A DNA stretch of 64,000 bases, from assembly GCF_900115065.1 (NCBI RefSeq), contig NZ_FOVE01000017.1:1-64000 (forward strand), written 5' to 3'. Positions 34,903-44,628 of the stretch are shown here, piece by piece. Source of the stretch: Formivibrio citricus. Its GTDB lineage: Bacteria; Pseudomonadota; Gammaproteobacteria; Burkholderiales; Chitinibacteraceae. The notes beneath the pieces are model-generated. The model saw nothing but the letters and a program-made list of their open reading frames with translations, had not been told where the DNA came from and did no database searches. Position 1 is the stretch's first letter. The number at the start of each line of letters is the position of its first letter. The position numbers and the translations under genes were made by a program.

Positions 34903-35744
34903 GCATGAACCTTCCTCCCTATCACGTCATCGCAGCCAATGTGGCGGCAGCACTGGCCGAAGACATCGGCGAAGCTGACTGGACCGCCATGCTGGTCCCC
35001 GAAGCGCGGACGGGCTCGGCCACCGTGATTTCGCGCCAAGCCGCAGTTATCTGTGGCCAGGCGTGGTTCGATGAAGTGTTTCGTCAGGTTGATCCGCAGG
35101 TGCAAATCGCCTGGCGGGTTGCCGAAGGTGACGCTGTGGAGCCTGGGGCTGTGTTGTGCGAAATCAGCGGCGCGGCGCGCAGCCTGCTGACCGCAGAGCG
35201 CAGTGCGCTGAACTTTCTGCAAACGCTCTCCGCCGTGGCGACGGAAACGCGCCGCTATGTGGACATAGTGCAGGGAACTTCAGCCCGCGTGCTGGATACC
35301 CGCAAGACGTTGCCGGGGCTGCGCCGGGCACAGAAATATGCGGTGCTTGTCGGCGGAGGAGACAACCAGCGCATGGGGCTGTATGCCGGAATCCTGATCA
35401 AGGAAAACCACATCCTTGCAGCCGGATCAATTCGGGCCGCGCTGGAAGCCGCGCAAGAGCTGGCGCCAAGCCATGTGCCGATTCAGATCGAAGTGGAAAA
35501 CCTGACCGAGTTGGACGAGGCCTTGGCCGCGGGCGCTACGTCGGTATTGCTCGACAACATGAGCAATGGCGACATGCGCGAGGCTGTGGCGCGTTCGCGC
35601 GGTCAAGCGGAGTTGGAGGCTTCCGGCGGCGTGGATCTGATTTCGGTGCGGGCCATTGCCGAGACGGGTGTTGACCGGATATCCATCGGCAAGCTGACCA
35701 AGGATGTCGTTGCTGTAGACCTATCAATGCGTTTGAAAGTTTGA
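34899..35744 (+). CDS. nadC: Nicotinate-nucleotide pyrophosphorylase (carboxylating)
   Basis: 281 residues. Quinolinate phosphoribosyltransferase with ERSALNFLQTLS, DTRKTLPGLRRAQKYAV and the C-terminal ISVRAIAETGVDRISIG. Makes nicotinate mononucleotide from quinolinate and PRPP in de novo NAD synthesis. Overlaps the phosphomutase stop by 4 bases and precedes a small membrane protein by 9 bases. Confidence 0.97.
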   Translation: MSMNLPPYHVIAANVAAALAEDIGEADWTAMLVPEARTGSATVISRQAAVICGQAWFDEVFRQVDPQVQIAWRVAEGDAVEPGAVLCEISGAARSLLTAERSALNFLQTLSAVATETRRYVDIVQGTSARVLDTRKTLPGLRRAQKYAVLVGGGDNQRMGLYAGILIKENHILAAGSIRAALEAAQELAPSHVPIQIEVENLTELDEALAAGATSVLLDNMSNGDMREAVARSRGQAELEASGGVDLISVRAIAETGVDRISIGKLTKDVVAVDLSMRLKV

Positions 35745-35753
35745 GGAGGGGAC

Positions 35754-36392
35754 ATGCAGGAAGCGGAGCAACAACAGGATACAACGCGCGCAGAGGAAGC
35801 TGCCGGGAGCGGGCGCGCCTTGCTCCTGAAGAAACTTCGCTTGCCGCTCATGATCGTTGGCGGTGTGCTCGCGGCCATCGTGTTTTTGCTGATCGGCATC
35901 TGGATCGGTTCGGCCAAGCGGAGTTCGGACATCAAGCAGTACGAGGAGCGGATTGCTACGGCAAAAAAACAGGCGGAAAGCGCAGTGAGCGAGCAGAAGG
36001 TGCTGGAAGTCAAGCTTGAAGGCATTTCCGGCAGCATGAAGATGCTCAAGGAAAGTGAAGAAAGCAAGAATCAGCTGATCGCCAGGATGCAGGAAAAACT
36101 CGAATGTTTCGAGCAGGCCGCGGCCCAGGCGCTCGCGGCAGAGCAGACCACAACGCAAACAGCCGCCGCGAAGCCCGGCGCACGAACGAAGTCCGAGTCG
36201 CCTCCCAAGGGCTATGTCCGCTTCGGCAATTCATCGTGTACCCTGGTCGCTGGCGGAAGCAGCAGCAATTGGAAGGAATGTCTGAAGCAAGGCAAGCCGG
36301 TTGGTAGCGCGGAAAAGAAGGCGGCTCCTGCAGCGGAAAGCGGCGAAAAGCCCGGAGAAGCCGCCGTCAAGGGGGCCGTAAAAGGCCATTGA
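35754..36392 (+). CDS. Single-pass membrane protein with coiled coil, unknown function
   Basis: 212 residues. One TM helix at about 31-51 (LPLMIVGGVLAAIVFLLIGI) follows a charged cytosolic N-terminus. A coiled coil spans about 58-118 (rich in Lys/Glu/Gln), then an Ala/Thr/Lys-rich low-complexity stretch. A short patch YVRFGNSSCTLV..GSSSNWKECL near the end has two Cys that could form a disulphide in the periplasm. SD GAGG 8 bases before ATG. Last gene of the K+-channel/nadC operon. I do not recognise the family. Confidence 0.7.
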   Translation: MQEAEQQQDTTRAEEAAGSGRALLLKKLRLPLMIVGGVLAAIVFLLIGIWIGSAKRSSDIKQYEERIATAKKQAESAVSEQKVLEVKLEGISGSMKMLKESEESKNQLIARMQEKLECFEQAAAQALAAEQTTTQTAAAKPGARTKSESPPKGYVRFGNSSCTLVAGGSSSNWKECLKQGKPVGSAEKKAAPAAESGEKPGEAAVKGAVKGH

Positions 36393-36409
36393 GTGGCTTG
36401 GTGCCCAAT

Positions 36410-36441
36410 AAAAAACGGGAGCGGTTACGCTCCCGTTTTTT
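36410..36441. terminator. Bidirectional terminator
   Basis: Perfect 14-bp inverted repeat AAAAAACGGGAGCG / CGCTCCCGTTTTTT with loop GTTA, between convergent genes (stops at 36392 and 36459). A/T runs at both ends allow termination in both directions. Confidence 0.93.
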
Positions 36442-36458
36442 ATTTTCTGGTGTAAATA

Positions 36459-37766
36459 TCAGGCGCCAGCCTGAACTTCCGTCACAGCCTTGTACAGGGT
36501 GTCGTACAACTCTTCGAGATGTTCGACTTCCAGACAGGAGAATGCCACGCGCAGATCGGATTCACCCAGCGCAATGACGCCGATCTGGTATTCGTTCAGC
36601 AAACGCTGGCGTACGGCTTCCGCACAGGCATTCTTGAGCTTCAGGCACATGAAGTAGCCGGAATTGAACGGGTAGTAATCCCAGGCGCTGTCGTACTTGC
36701 CGGAATCCAGCAAGGCTTTGACCCGGGTGGCGCGGGCTTTCATGATTTCATACTTCTCGGCGCACTGGGCGTCGAAGCGTGAATCCTGCAGTGCACGTAG
36801 CACGAAGGTCTGGCTCGGGTGCGAGCAATTGGAGATGGTCGCACGGATGATGCCCATGACCTTTTGTTCCAGTGCGGCGAGCACCTTGGCGGACTGATGG
36901 GCAAAGGTGATGAAGCCGATGCGGAAGCCCCAGGCGTATTCTTCCTTGGTTGCGCCGTCGACCTTCACGGCCAGGATATTGGGCGAGACATTGGCCAGCT
37001 TGCCGAAGATTGATTCGCGCAGACTATCCTCGAAGAAAAGACCGAAATAGGCGTCGTCGGCCACGGCGACGATATTGAGTCCAGCATCGGCGACAGTCTT
37101 GAGTGCGGCAACGATTTCGTTGCCTTCGGCTTCGGACGGGGTGTAGCCGGTCGGGTTGTTCGGGAAGTTGAGCAACACGATGGCCTGCCTCTTGCCGGCG
37201 GCAAGCTGGGCCAGCAGCGCGGTTTTCAAACCTTCGCTGTTGAACTTGCGGCGCTCGTCGTAGAGCGGGAAATGCACCATTTCTGCCCCGCGACATACGC
37301 CGTAGGTGAGTTCGTAGTTTTCCCAGAACTTGTCCGGTGTCAGAACCGGCGTTCCCGCCTCGGCGAAAAGATCGGAAATGATGCTGATGCCGTGAGTCAG
37401 GGCATTGGTCACAATGGGGGTGCCAAAGCTCTTGCTGTTCAGGCTGGGGTTGTCCTTGAGCATTTTCTCGCGCCAGGCCGCACGCAATTCCGGTTTGCCT
37501 GCCGGCGGCGCATAGGGATACAGATCCTTCGGCGCATAAGACGAGAGGGTTTCCTGAATCAGACTCAGGTGCATCGGCGCGCCCTTTTCCGTTGCGATGC
37601 CGATCGAGGCATTGAAGCGCTTGGCTTTCTGTCCGGCTTCGGCGGATTGCGACAGGATGCCTTCCTTGGGGAAGTAAATGGCACGGCCAAGAGCCGAAAG
37701 CATGTCCAGGACGGGACGGCCTTCCTGTTCAAGCGTGGCGTTCAATTGTAGGGCGAGTGGATGCAT
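36459..37766 (-). CDS. Class I aminotransferase (aspartate/aromatic type)
   Basis: 435 residues, fold-type I PLP enzyme: FPNNPTGYTPS, VADDAYFGLFFED, and VKVDGATKEEYAWGFRIGF with the likely PLP lysine in ATKEEYAWG, followed by the phosphate-binding Arg. Cysteine-containing C-terminal domain SCLEVEHLEELYDTLYKAV. It belongs to the long aminotransferase branch that lacks the usual SxSK spacing; the substrate is uncertain. Monocistronic, between a bidirectional terminator and murJ. Confidence 0.85.
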   Translation of the reverse strand: MHPLALQLNATLEQEGRPVLDMLSALGRAIYFPKEGILSQSAEAGQKAKRFNASIGIATEKGAPMHLSLIQETLSSYAPKDLYPYAPPAGKPELRAAWREKMLKDNPSLNSKSFGTPIVTNALTHGISIISDLFAEAGTPVLTPDKFWENYELTYGVCRGAEMVHFPLYDERRKFNSEGLKTALLAQLAAGKRQAIVLLNFPNNPTGYTPSEAEGNEIVAALKTVADAGLNIVAVADDAYFGLFFEDSLRESIFGKLANVSPNILAVKVDGATKEEYAWGFRIGFITFAHQSAKVLAALEQKVMGIIRATISNCSHPSQTFVLRALQDSRFDAQCAEKYEIMKARATRVKALLDSGKYDSAWDYYPFNSGYFMCLKLKNACAEAVRQRLLNEYQIGVIALGESDLRVAFSCLEVEHLEELYDTLYKAVTEVQAGA

Positions 37767-37840
37767 GATGTAGTCGGGTGATTTAATTAATTAAATTCAT
37801 AAGCACCGCCAATTTTACACGGGTATGGCCTTGCTGAAAA

Positions 37841-39382
37841 TCACGATTTGACAATGCGCTTGGAAAAATGTTTGGGGCGGAAGCCAAAAAGCGCCAAAGT
37901 CCCGAAGTAGCTTGTGGCTCCCGCAATAATCAGCAATGCGAGTCGCAAGCATCGTTCGACCATGCCGCCGACGCTCCAGGCAGGCAGCCATTGCATCAGT
38001 CCCCACAGCACCGCGACCATGACGATGACGGCTGCGGCCAGTTGCCACACAAATTTTCCCCAGCCGGGCAGTGGACGGAAGATGTCATGCCGGCGCAGCT
38101 GGTAGTACAGCAGCAAGGCATTGGTGCAGGCGCCCAGTCCGATGGCCAGCGCCAGACCGGCGTGTTTCAGGTGCCAGATGAAGGTAAGGTTCATCAATTG
38201 GGTCGCCGCGAGCGTGAATAGCGCGATCTTGACCGGCGTCTTGATGTTTTGTCTGGCGTAGAAGCCCGGTGCCAGCACTTTCACCAGGATCAGTCCGACC
38301 AGCCCCGCAGCATAGGCGATCAGCGCCTGCTGGGTCATCAAGGCGTCGTGTGCGCTGAACTTGCCATATTGGAACAGCGAGACTACCAGCGGCTCGGCCA
38401 GCACAGCCAAGGCTGCGGCGGAAGGCAATGCCAGGAGGAGACAGAGGCGCAGCCCCCAGTCCAGTAGCCGGGAGTATTCGTCATGGTCGCTGCTGGCATG
38501 GCTGCGCGAGAGGGAGGGCAACAGGATCGTGCCCAGTGCCACACCCAGGACGCCCGTGGGAAATTCCATCAGGCGATCAGCGTAATACATCCACGATACG
38601 CTGCCCGAATCCAGATACGAGGCAAAGATCGTGTTGATGATGAGGGAGATCTGGGCAACGGATACGCCGAGAATGGCCGGCCCCATTTGTTTTACCACGC
38701 GCCAGACACCCGCGTCTTTCAGGTTGATCCGCGGCCATACCAGCATGCCGATCTTTCTCAGGTGAGGTAACTGGAAAAGAAGTTGTGCTACTCCGCCGGC
38801 GGCGACAGCCCATGCCAGTGCCAGTACTGGCGGGTGGAAATAGGGGGCCAAGAATAGGGCGAAGCCAATGAAGGAGATGTTCAGAAGTGTCGGGACGAAT
38901 GCCGGAATCGAAAACCTGTTCCAGGCATTCAGGATCGACCCCGCCAGCGAGGCAAGCGAGATGAAGAGTATGTAGGGAAAGGTAATGCGCAGGAGCTCGA
39001 CCGTCAGGGCAAATTTTTCAGTAGTGGCGGCAAAGCCGGGGGCGGAAATCCAGATGATGGCGGGCGCCGCGAGCATGCCCAGTGCACTGACGACCAACAG
39101 AATCAGCCCGAGCAAGCCGGCAACATCGGCGACAAAGCCGCGAGTAGCCTCTTCCCCTTGTTGAGAGCGGTATTCCGACAGAATGGGAACGAACGCTTGA
39201 GAAAATGCGCCTTCGGCAAATATCCTGCGCAAAAGGTTGGGGAGTTTGAAGGCCACAAAGAATGCGTCGGTGGCAAAGCCCGCGCCGAATACGCGCGCAA
39301 CGATGGCATCGCGTGCAAAGCCCAGTATGCGGGAGACCAGCGTCATGGAACTGACCTGGGCAAGCGTTTTGAGAAGATTCAT
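37841..39382 (-). CDS. murJ: Lipid II flippase MurJ
   Basis: 513 residues from the ATG at 39382 ([14 protein letters not shown]), the conserved MurJ/MviN beginning; the frame extends upstream without family similarity. Fourteen predicted TM helices and the signature [27 protein letters not shown] (about 18-45), which includes the Arg residues of the substrate cavity. Flips undecaprenyl-linked peptidoglycan precursor across the inner membrane. Divergent from rpsT, as in many betaproteobacteria. Confidence 0.97.
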   Translation of the reverse strand: MNLLKTLAQVSSMTLVSRILGFARDAIVARVFGAGFATDAFFVAFKLPNLLRRIFAEGAFSQAFVPILSEYRSQQGEEATRGFVADVAGLLGLILLVVSALGMLAAPAIIWISAPGFAATTEKFALTVELLRITFPYILFISLASLAGSILNAWNRFSIPAFVPTLLNISFIGFALFLAPYFHPPVLALAWAVAAGGVAQLLFQLPHLRKIGMLVWPRINLKDAGVWRVVKQMGPAILGVSVAQISLIINTIFASYLDSGSVSWMYYADRLMEFPTGVLGVALGTILLPSLSRSHASSDHDEYSRLLDWGLRLCLLLALPSAAALAVLAEPLVVSLFQYGKFSAHDALMTQQALIAYAAGLVGLILVKVLAPGFYARQNIKTPVKIALFTLAATQLMNLTFIWHLKHAGLALAIGLGACTNALLLYYQLRRHDIFRPLPGWGKFVWQLAAAVIVMVAVLWGLMQWLPAWSVGGMVERCLRLALLIIAGATSYFGTLALFGFRPKHFSKRIVKS

Positions 39383-39535
39383 GCCGGATAGCCTGATGGT
39401 GTGGTTTGCTTGCAGAAGAGCAGGATCATAGTCGAGCTTGCCAAAGGCTGGAAGAGGCGCTATCATCCGCGGTTTCCGAATTTGCGTGACTGGATTTTCC
39501 GGTCAGATAACGATCCTCTCAGGAGTTAATGAAAG

Positions 39536-39802
39536 ATGGCTAACAGCGCCCAAGCTCGCAAGCGTGCCCGCCAGGCCGAAGCCGCTCGCCAGCACAATGC
39601 CGGCCAGCGTTCCGCATTCCGCACCGCCGTCAAGAAGGTGCTGAAGGCAATTGAAGCTGGTGACAAGGCTGCCGCTCAAGCGGTATACCAGCAATCCGTC
39701 AGCGTGATTGACGGCATCGCCGACAAGAAGATTTTCCACAAGAACAAGGCCGCTCGCCACAAGAGCCGCCTGTCTGCTGCTATCAAGGCGCTCGCTGCCT
39801 GA
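39536..39802 (+). CDS. rpsT: 30S ribosomal protein S20
   Basis: 88 residues, Lys/Arg/Ala-rich: [38 protein letters not shown] and [17 protein letters not shown]. Binds 16S rRNA. SD AGGAG, with ATG 12 bases away. Ends in a strong terminator. Confidence 0.98.
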   Translation: MANSAQARKRARQAEAARQHNAGQRSAFRTAVKKVLKAIEAGDKAAAQAVYQQSVSVIDGIADKKIFHKNKAARHKSRLSAAIKALAA

Positions 39803-39819
39803 TTGCAATTGGATTCTGT

Positions 39820-39846
39820 AAAAAGCCCCGCATTGCGGGGCTTTTT
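39820..39846. terminator. Bidirectional terminator after rpsT
   Basis: AAAAAGCCCCGC / GCGGGGCTTTTT perfect 12-bp repeat with loop ATT, between the convergent rpsT and the ArsR-type regulator. Confidence 0.92.
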
Positions 39847-39870
39847 CATTGCTGCAACAAGCTGCTCAAT

Positions 39871-40197
39871 TCATTTTTTCGGTGTTTCTGCCGGGGCGGG
39901 GCAATAGAGTCCATACAGGGTTTGCAGGATTTGCAGGGCGGCCGGGCTGGCAAGGCTGTAGTAGATGTGTTTGCCGCTGCGGCGGGTCGAAACCAGTCCT
40001 TCGTTGCGCAATACCCCCAGCTGTTGCGAAAGTGTCGGCTGGCGGATATCTAACAAACGCTCAAAATCCGATACGCATTTTTCGCCGTCGACCATTTGGC
40101 AAAGCAGCAGGAGTCGGTCTTCGTTTGCGAGGGCTTTCAGCAGGGCTGTGGCGTCGGCGGCTGCCTGACGCATGGCGGGCACGAGCGAATCGGTCAT
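39871..40197 (-). CDS. ArsR/SmtB-family regulator with BigR/SqrR-like cysteine pair
   Basis: 108 residues, winged helix with LKALANEDRLLLLCQMVDGEK, recognition helix RQPTLSQQLGVLRNEGLV and wing RRSGKHIYYSL. It lacks the metal ELCVCDL site. It carries Cys33 in helix 2 and Cys99 near the C-terminus, the positions used by BigR/SqrR/YgaV sensors of sulfane sulfur; Cys41 is extra. The target gene is not apparent: neighbours are pbpG upstream on the same strand and rpsT convergent. Confidence 0.85.
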   Translation of the reverse strand: MTDSLVPAMRQAAADATALLKALANEDRLLLLCQMVDGEKCVSDFERLLDIRQPTLSQQLGVLRNEGLVSTRRSGKHIYYSLASPAALQILQTLYGLYCPAPAETPKK

Positions 40198-40251
40198 CTT
40201 TTATCCGTTGATCTAATCTGGCGCTGTTATTTTCTCAGGAATCCGGAAGAT

Positions 40252-40277
40252 AAAAAAAGCCCGACTGGCGTCGGGCT
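40252..40277 (-). terminator. pbpG terminator
   Basis: On the minus strand AGCCCGAC-GCCA-GTCGGGCT followed by TTTTTTT, 17 bases after the pbpG stop. Confidence 0.9.
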
Positions 40278-40293
40278 ATTGAAACACGGGAAA

Positions 40294-41310
40294 TTATCCT
40301 TCGCGTGTTTTGCTTGTTGAATGGGCTTCCAGCCATTTGCGGATGCGCGATGCATCGCCGACCCGCGTATTTTTGCCGTTGGAGTCCATCAAAACCATCA
40401 CTACAGGTGCGTTGCCGATGGTTGTCTGCATGACCAGGCAACGGCCAGCTTCGCTGATGTAGCCGGTCTTGGATACGCCGATTTCCCACTTGTCGCTCTT
40501 GACCAGCGGGTTGGTATTGTGAAAAACAAGCGGTCTTTTGTTCATGTTGGAAATGAACGAGTATTCCACCGATGTGGAGTATTGCTGAATGGTGGAGTAG
40601 CGATGTGCGGCCTGTACCATCAGCGCCAGTTCACGAGGCGTGGATACGTTGCCCGGGTTGAGGCCGGTCGAATCCAGGAAGCGTGTGCTCTTCATTCCAA
40701 GCGAGGCGGCTTTTTCGTTCATTTTGGCGATGAAGGCATCGCGCCCGCCCGGATAGTGTCGGGCCAGTGCGGAAGCTGCCCGGTTTTCGGATGACATCAG
40801 TGCCAGCAGCAGCATTTCTCCGCGCGTGAGGGTCAAGCCGGGGGTGAGGCGGGAACGTGTCCCTTTGAGTGTGTCGATATCGTCGTGCGAAATGGAAATC
40901 AACTCGGAGAGCGGTTGCTGGGCATCCAGCACGACCATGGCGGTCATCAGCTTGGTAATGGATGCAATGGGCGTCAGCGTATCCGGGTGTTTTGCATAAA
41001 TGATTTCGCCCGTAAGCCCGTTCATGACCAGTGCACTGCCGGATTGCAAGCCGGGGTGCGCCAGCGTCGTCGGGGCTGCCGAAACGCGGGAAACCTGAAT
41101 GCTGCGGCGCGCGTGGGCTGTGGCGCGTTTGGAGACGGAGCTTTTTGCCCCTTTCTTTTGCGCGACCTTCTTGTGTACGGCTTTTTTCTTGGCCGAGGAG
41201 GTTTTTACGGTTTTTTGTTGTTTTGCCGTGGTGGCTGCCGAGGTTGCCGTGCTGGTGAGCAACATGACGGCAGTGGCAATGGAGCATAAATAAATCATGG
41301 GGTTGCGCAT
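40294..41310 (-). CDS. pbpG: D-alanyl-D-alanine endopeptidase (PBP7-type)
   Basis: 338 residues from the ATG at 41310 (SD GGAGAAAAGA). Signal peptide of about 24 residues ending TSA. Next comes an unusual ~45-residue Lys/Ala/Ser-rich stretch (about 27-70, with KKKAVHKKVAQKKGAK). The SxxK peptidase then has SITK (nucleophile Ser), SSENRAA and KTGYISE. It cleaves peptidoglycan cross-links in the periplasm. Frame-open sequence upstream to 41511 overlaps the phaC promoter and is not used. The basic extension is odd for the family. Confidence 0.93.
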   Translation of the reverse strand: MRNPMIYLCSIATAVMLLTSTATSAATTAKQQKTVKTSSAKKKAVHKKVAQKKGAKSSVSKRATAHARRSIQVSRVSAAPTTLAHPGLQSGSALVMNGLTGEIIYAKHPDTLTPIASITKLMTAMVVLDAQQPLSELISISHDDIDTLKGTRSRLTPGLTLTRGEMLLLALMSSENRAASALARHYPGGRDAFIAKMNEKAASLGMKSTRFLDSTGLNPGNVSTPRELALMVQAAHRYSTIQQYSTSVEYSFISNMNKRPLVFHNTNPLVKSDKWEIGVSKTGYISEAGRCLVMQTTIGNAPVVMVLMDSNGKNTRVGDASRIRKWLEAHSTSKTREG

Positions 41311-41440
41311 TCTTTTCTCCGGCGGGAGGGGTATATCTACACCATTGGCATACGGTATTCTACGCGCCGTGCCGCGAAATGTCATGTAAATCAATGGGTA
41401 CGAAGATATTTCAATAATTGCCATTAAGATTTGCGTCTTT

Positions 41441-41459
41441 CTTGCAACGCTCTTGCAAC
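41441..41459 (+). repeat. Two 8-bp direct repeats, 11 bp apart, upstream of phaC
   Basis: CTTGCAAC at 41441-41448 and 41452-41459, one helical turn apart, about 100 bases before phaC. TTGC-rich sites are known targets of PHA regulators of the PhaR type. No promoter hexamers are clear here. Could be an operator or chance. Confidence 0.35.
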
Positions 41460-41555
41460 AATTTCCGCCAAGAATTACCGTATCGTATGTTAGCGCCTCT
41501 GGGCAGAGCATCGGCCAGGTGTGCAGAACCTTGTTTGTTTATCTGGAGCTTGATC

Positions 41556-43286
41556 GTGTTGCAAAACCCCACCATTGAATCGTTTTTTCAGCAGTTGACC
41601 GAAGCCAATCGCCAGTGGGTGCAGGGCTGGGTCAATTCCATGAATCCTGCCGCAGGTCCCGGCGAGCACATGACGGTGCTGCACAAATCGATGCAGGACA
41701 TGATGCAGAACCATGCTGATTGGCTGGAGCATCACGGCGAGTATTACCGCCAGCATCTGGAACTGTGGATGGGTTTTATCGGCGCCAAAGAAAAAGGGGC
41801 CGCAGCGGTAGAAATGGACAGGAGCGACCGGCGTTTCAATGCGCCGGAATGGCAGGAACCAATTTTCGATTACATTCGCAAGAATTATCTGCTCACTTCG
41901 CACTGGATGATGAAACTGGTCGACTCGACCAATGCCGATGAAGCCACCAAAGAAAAAGCTGCCTTCTTTACCCGGCAGTTCGTGGATGCGATCAGCCCGG
42001 CCAACTTTGCTTTTACCAACCCGGAAGTGCTGAAGCTTGCCATGGAAACCAAGGGTGAGAGTCTGACCGAGGGCATGAAGAAGCTGGCTGAGGACATGCG
42101 TCGCGGTACCATCACCATGACCGACGAAACCCAGTTTGAAGTGGGCAAGAACTTGGCTATCACGCCGGGACAGGTCATCTTTGAAAACGATCTGTTCCAG
42201 CTGATCCAGTACACGCCTTCGACCGACAAGGTCTACGAAACACCGCTTCTGGTGGTGCCGCCGTGCGTGAACAAGTACTACATCATGGATTTGCAGCCCA
42301 ACAACTCCATGATGGCTTATATCGTCAGCCAGGGGTTCACGACATTCCTGATTTCCTGGAAGTCCGTAACGCCGGAGATCAGCAAGCTGCAATGGGATGA
42401 CTATATCGAGCAGGGCGTGCTGGTTGCGGCAGAAGTGGTCCGCAAGATCAGCAAGCGTGAAAAGATGAACGTACTGTCATTCTGCATCGGCGGCGAGATC
42501 GTTTCGACCACGATTCCCGTGATGAAAGCACGCGGGCTTGACTGGTTCGAATCCATCACGCTGATGACCGTCATGCTGGATCACTCCGATCCGGGCGATA
42601 TCAAGCATTTTGTCGATCCCAATGTAGTGAAAAGCCGCGAGGCCCAACTGGAAGAGGGCGGCATCATTTCCGGCAAGGAGCTTGCTCGCGTATTTGCTGC
42701 GTTGCGCTCCAATGACCTGATCTGGAACTATGTGGTCAACAATTACCTGAAGGGCAAGACCCCGGCGCCGTTCGATCTGCTGTACTGGAACAACGATCCG
42801 GCGAATCTTGCGCTGCCGATGCACACCTTCTTCCTGCGCAACATGTATCTGGAAAACAACCTGATCAAACCCAATTCGTTCTCGCTGTGCGGCGTGCCGA
42901 TTGATTTGACCAAGGTTGACCTGCCGACATACCTGTTTGCTGCGCGCGAGGATCATATCGTGCCATGGAAGTCCGCATTCCAGACTACCAAAATCCTCCG
43001 CGGGCCAGTGCGCTTCGTCCTTGGTGCGTCCGGGCATATCGCCGGCGCAATCAATCCGGTATCCAGCAACAAGCGCAATTACTGGGTGAACGAGGATATT
43101 TCGGTGGATGCGGACTCCTGGTTCGAGTCGGCAGAGTCCCGTCCCGGCAGCTGGTGGCAGGACTGGGTTCAATGGTTGGCGCCGCAATCGGGCAAGCAAG
43201 TCGCTGCGCCCAAGACGCACGGCAACGCAAGCTTCAAGGCGATAGAGCCGGCGCCGGGGCGTTATGTCAAGGAGCGTTTGGCCTGA
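41556..43286 (+). CDS. phaC: Class I poly(3-hydroxyalkanoate) synthase
   Basis: 576 residues from the GTG at 41556 (SD GGAG 7 bases upstream); family proteins begin at a comparable point. The alpha/beta-hydrolase triad is visible: lipase-like box SFCIGG with nucleophile Cys310, Asp in AAREDHIVPW and His in GASGHIAGAINP. Polymerises (R)-3-hydroxyacyl-CoA on the granule surface. Followed by a terminator and then phaA; no phaB reductase lies here. A PhaM-like gene is at 1.5 kb. Confidence 0.96.
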   Translation: MLQNPTIESFFQQLTEANRQWVQGWVNSMNPAAGPGEHMTVLHKSMQDMMQNHADWLEHHGEYYRQHLELWMGFIGAKEKGAAAVEMDRSDRRFNAPEWQEPIFDYIRKNYLLTSHWMMKLVDSTNADEATKEKAAFFTRQFVDAISPANFAFTNPEVLKLAMETKGESLTEGMKKLAEDMRRGTITMTDETQFEVGKNLAITPGQVIFENDLFQLIQYTPSTDKVYETPLLVVPPCVNKYYIMDLQPNNSMMAYIVSQGFTTFLISWKSVTPEISKLQWDDYIEQGVLVAAEVVRKISKREKMNVLSFCIGGEIVSTTIPVMKARGLDWFESITLMTVMLDHSDPGDIKHFVDPNVVKSREAQLEEGGIISGKELARVFAALRSNDLIWNYVVNNYLKGKTPAPFDLLYWNNDPANLALPMHTFFLRNMYLENNLIKPNSFSLCGVPIDLTKVDLPTYLFAAREDHIVPWKSAFQTTKILRGPVRFVLGASGHIAGAINPVSSNKRNYWVNEDISVDADSWFESAESRPGSWWQDWVQWLAPQSGKQVAAPKTHGNASFKAIEPAPGRYVKERLA

Positions 43287-43307
43287 TCTGCAAGCTTGTC
43301 CATAAGC

Positions 43308-43337
43308 AAAGGCAAGGCATTTCGCCTTGCCTTTTTT
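43308..43337 (+). terminator. phaC terminator
   Basis: AAAGGCAAGGC / GCCTTGCCTTT perfect repeat with loop ATTTC and a T-run, 22 bases after the phaC stop, so phaA may have its own promoter. Confidence 0.88.
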
Positions 43338-43400
43338 ATTTTCGTTGCTTACACAGAAAGAGCATGTCACATCATAAAAACCTTAGAGAGGAAACGCACC

Positions 43401-44582
43401 ATGAAGGAAATTGTAATTGTTGCTGCTTGCCGTACTGCTGTCGGTAGTTTTGGTGGTTCCCTGGCCAAGGTGCCTGCTCCCGAGTTGGGGGCGACTGTCA
43501 TCAAGGCGCTGCTGGAAAAAACAGGCGTGGCGCCAGAAGCTGTGAGTGAAGTGATTATGGGCAATGTGCTGACCGCTGGTCTGGGGCAAAACCCTGCGCG
43601 TCAGTCATTGCGCAAGGCCGGCTTGCCGGATGAAACACCGGCGCTGACCATCAATCAGGTCTGTGGTTCCGGCCTGAAGGCCGTGGCGCTGGGTATGCAG
43701 GCCATCCTGTCCGGTGAAAGCGAGATTGTCATTGCTGGCGGGCAGGAAAACATGAGCCTGTCCCCGCACGTCCTGAGCGGTAGCCGTGACGGGTTCCGCA
43801 TGGGCAATGCCACGCTGGTGGACAGCATGGTCTATGACGGACTGACCGATGTGTACAGCAAATATCACATGGGTGTGACGGCAGAGAACATTGCCAAGAA
43901 ATATGGCATTACCCGCCAGGAACAGGATGATCTGGCGCTGGCTTCCCAGCAAAAGGCGGCGGCAGCCCGCGCTGCTGGCAAGTTCAAAGATGAAATCGTG
44001 CCCGTGATGATTCCCCAGAAGAAGGGCGATCCGTTGGCATTTGATACGGATGAGTACATCAAGACGGATGCCTCGGCAGAAGGCTTGGCCAAGCTGCGCC
44101 CCGCTTTTGACAAGGAAGGTACGGTTACAGCCGGCAATGCCTCCGGCATCAACGACAGTGCCGCGGCAGTCATGCTGATGACGGCGGAAAAGGCTAAAGC
44201 CCTGGGGCTCAAGCCGATGGCGACGGTGAAGGCAGCGGCTTCCGCTGGCGTGGATCCGTCCATCATGGGCATGGGGCCGGTACCTGCTACGCAAAAAGCC
44301 CTGGCTCGCGCTGGATGGCAATTGGCAGACGTGGACCTGATCGAGGCCAACGAAGCTTTTGCTGCCCAGGCATTGGGCGTGGCGCGCGAGTTGAAGTGGG
44401 ACTGGGACAAGGTCAACGTCAATGGCGGTGCTATTGCGATCGGTCACCCGATCGGCGCGTCCGGTTGTCGCGTGCTGGTAACGCTGTTGCATGAAATGGT
44501 GCGTCGCGATGCCAAGAAGGGCTTGGCTACACTGTGTATCGGTGGAGGGATGGGGGTGGCGTTGCTGGTGGAGCGCAACTGA
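43401..44582 (+). CDS. phaA: Acetyl-CoA C-acetyltransferase (beta-ketothiolase)
   Basis: 393 residues from the ATG at 43401 (SD GAGAGGA). Thiolase hallmarks: [10 protein letters not shown] with acyl-carrying Cys88, [17 protein letters not shown] (His) and [13 protein letters not shown] with the second catalytic Cys. Condenses two acetyl-CoA to acetoacetyl-CoA for PHA synthesis, or works in reverse. Downstream of phaC, separated by a terminator. Confidence 0.96.
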   Translation: MKEIVIVAACRTAVGSFGGSLAKVPAPELGATVIKALLEKTGVAPEAVSEVIMGNVLTAGLGQNPARQSLRKAGLPDETPALTINQVCGSGLKAVALGMQAILSGESEIVIAGGQENMSLSPHVLSGSRDGFRMGNATLVDSMVYDGLTDVYSKYHMGVTAENIAKKYGITRQEQDDLALASQQKAAAARAAGKFKDEIVPVMIPQKKGDPLAFDTDEYIKTDASAEGLAKLRPAFDKEGTVTAGNASGINDSAAAVMLMTAEKAKALGLKPMATVKAAASAGVDPSIMGMGPVPATQKALARAGWQLADVDLIEANEAFAAQALGVARELKWDWDKVNVNGGAIAIGHPIGASGCRVLVTLLHEMVRRDAKKGLATLCIGGGMGVALLVERN

Positions 44583-44600
44583 GTCCGCGTTGAGTAGTGA

Positions 44601-44628
44601 ACGGCCGGGAAATCCCGGCCGTTTTTTA
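44601..44628 (+). terminator. phaA terminator
   Basis: ACGGCCGGG-AAAT-CCCGGCCGT followed by TTTTTT, 18 bases after the phaA stop. Confidence 0.92.
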
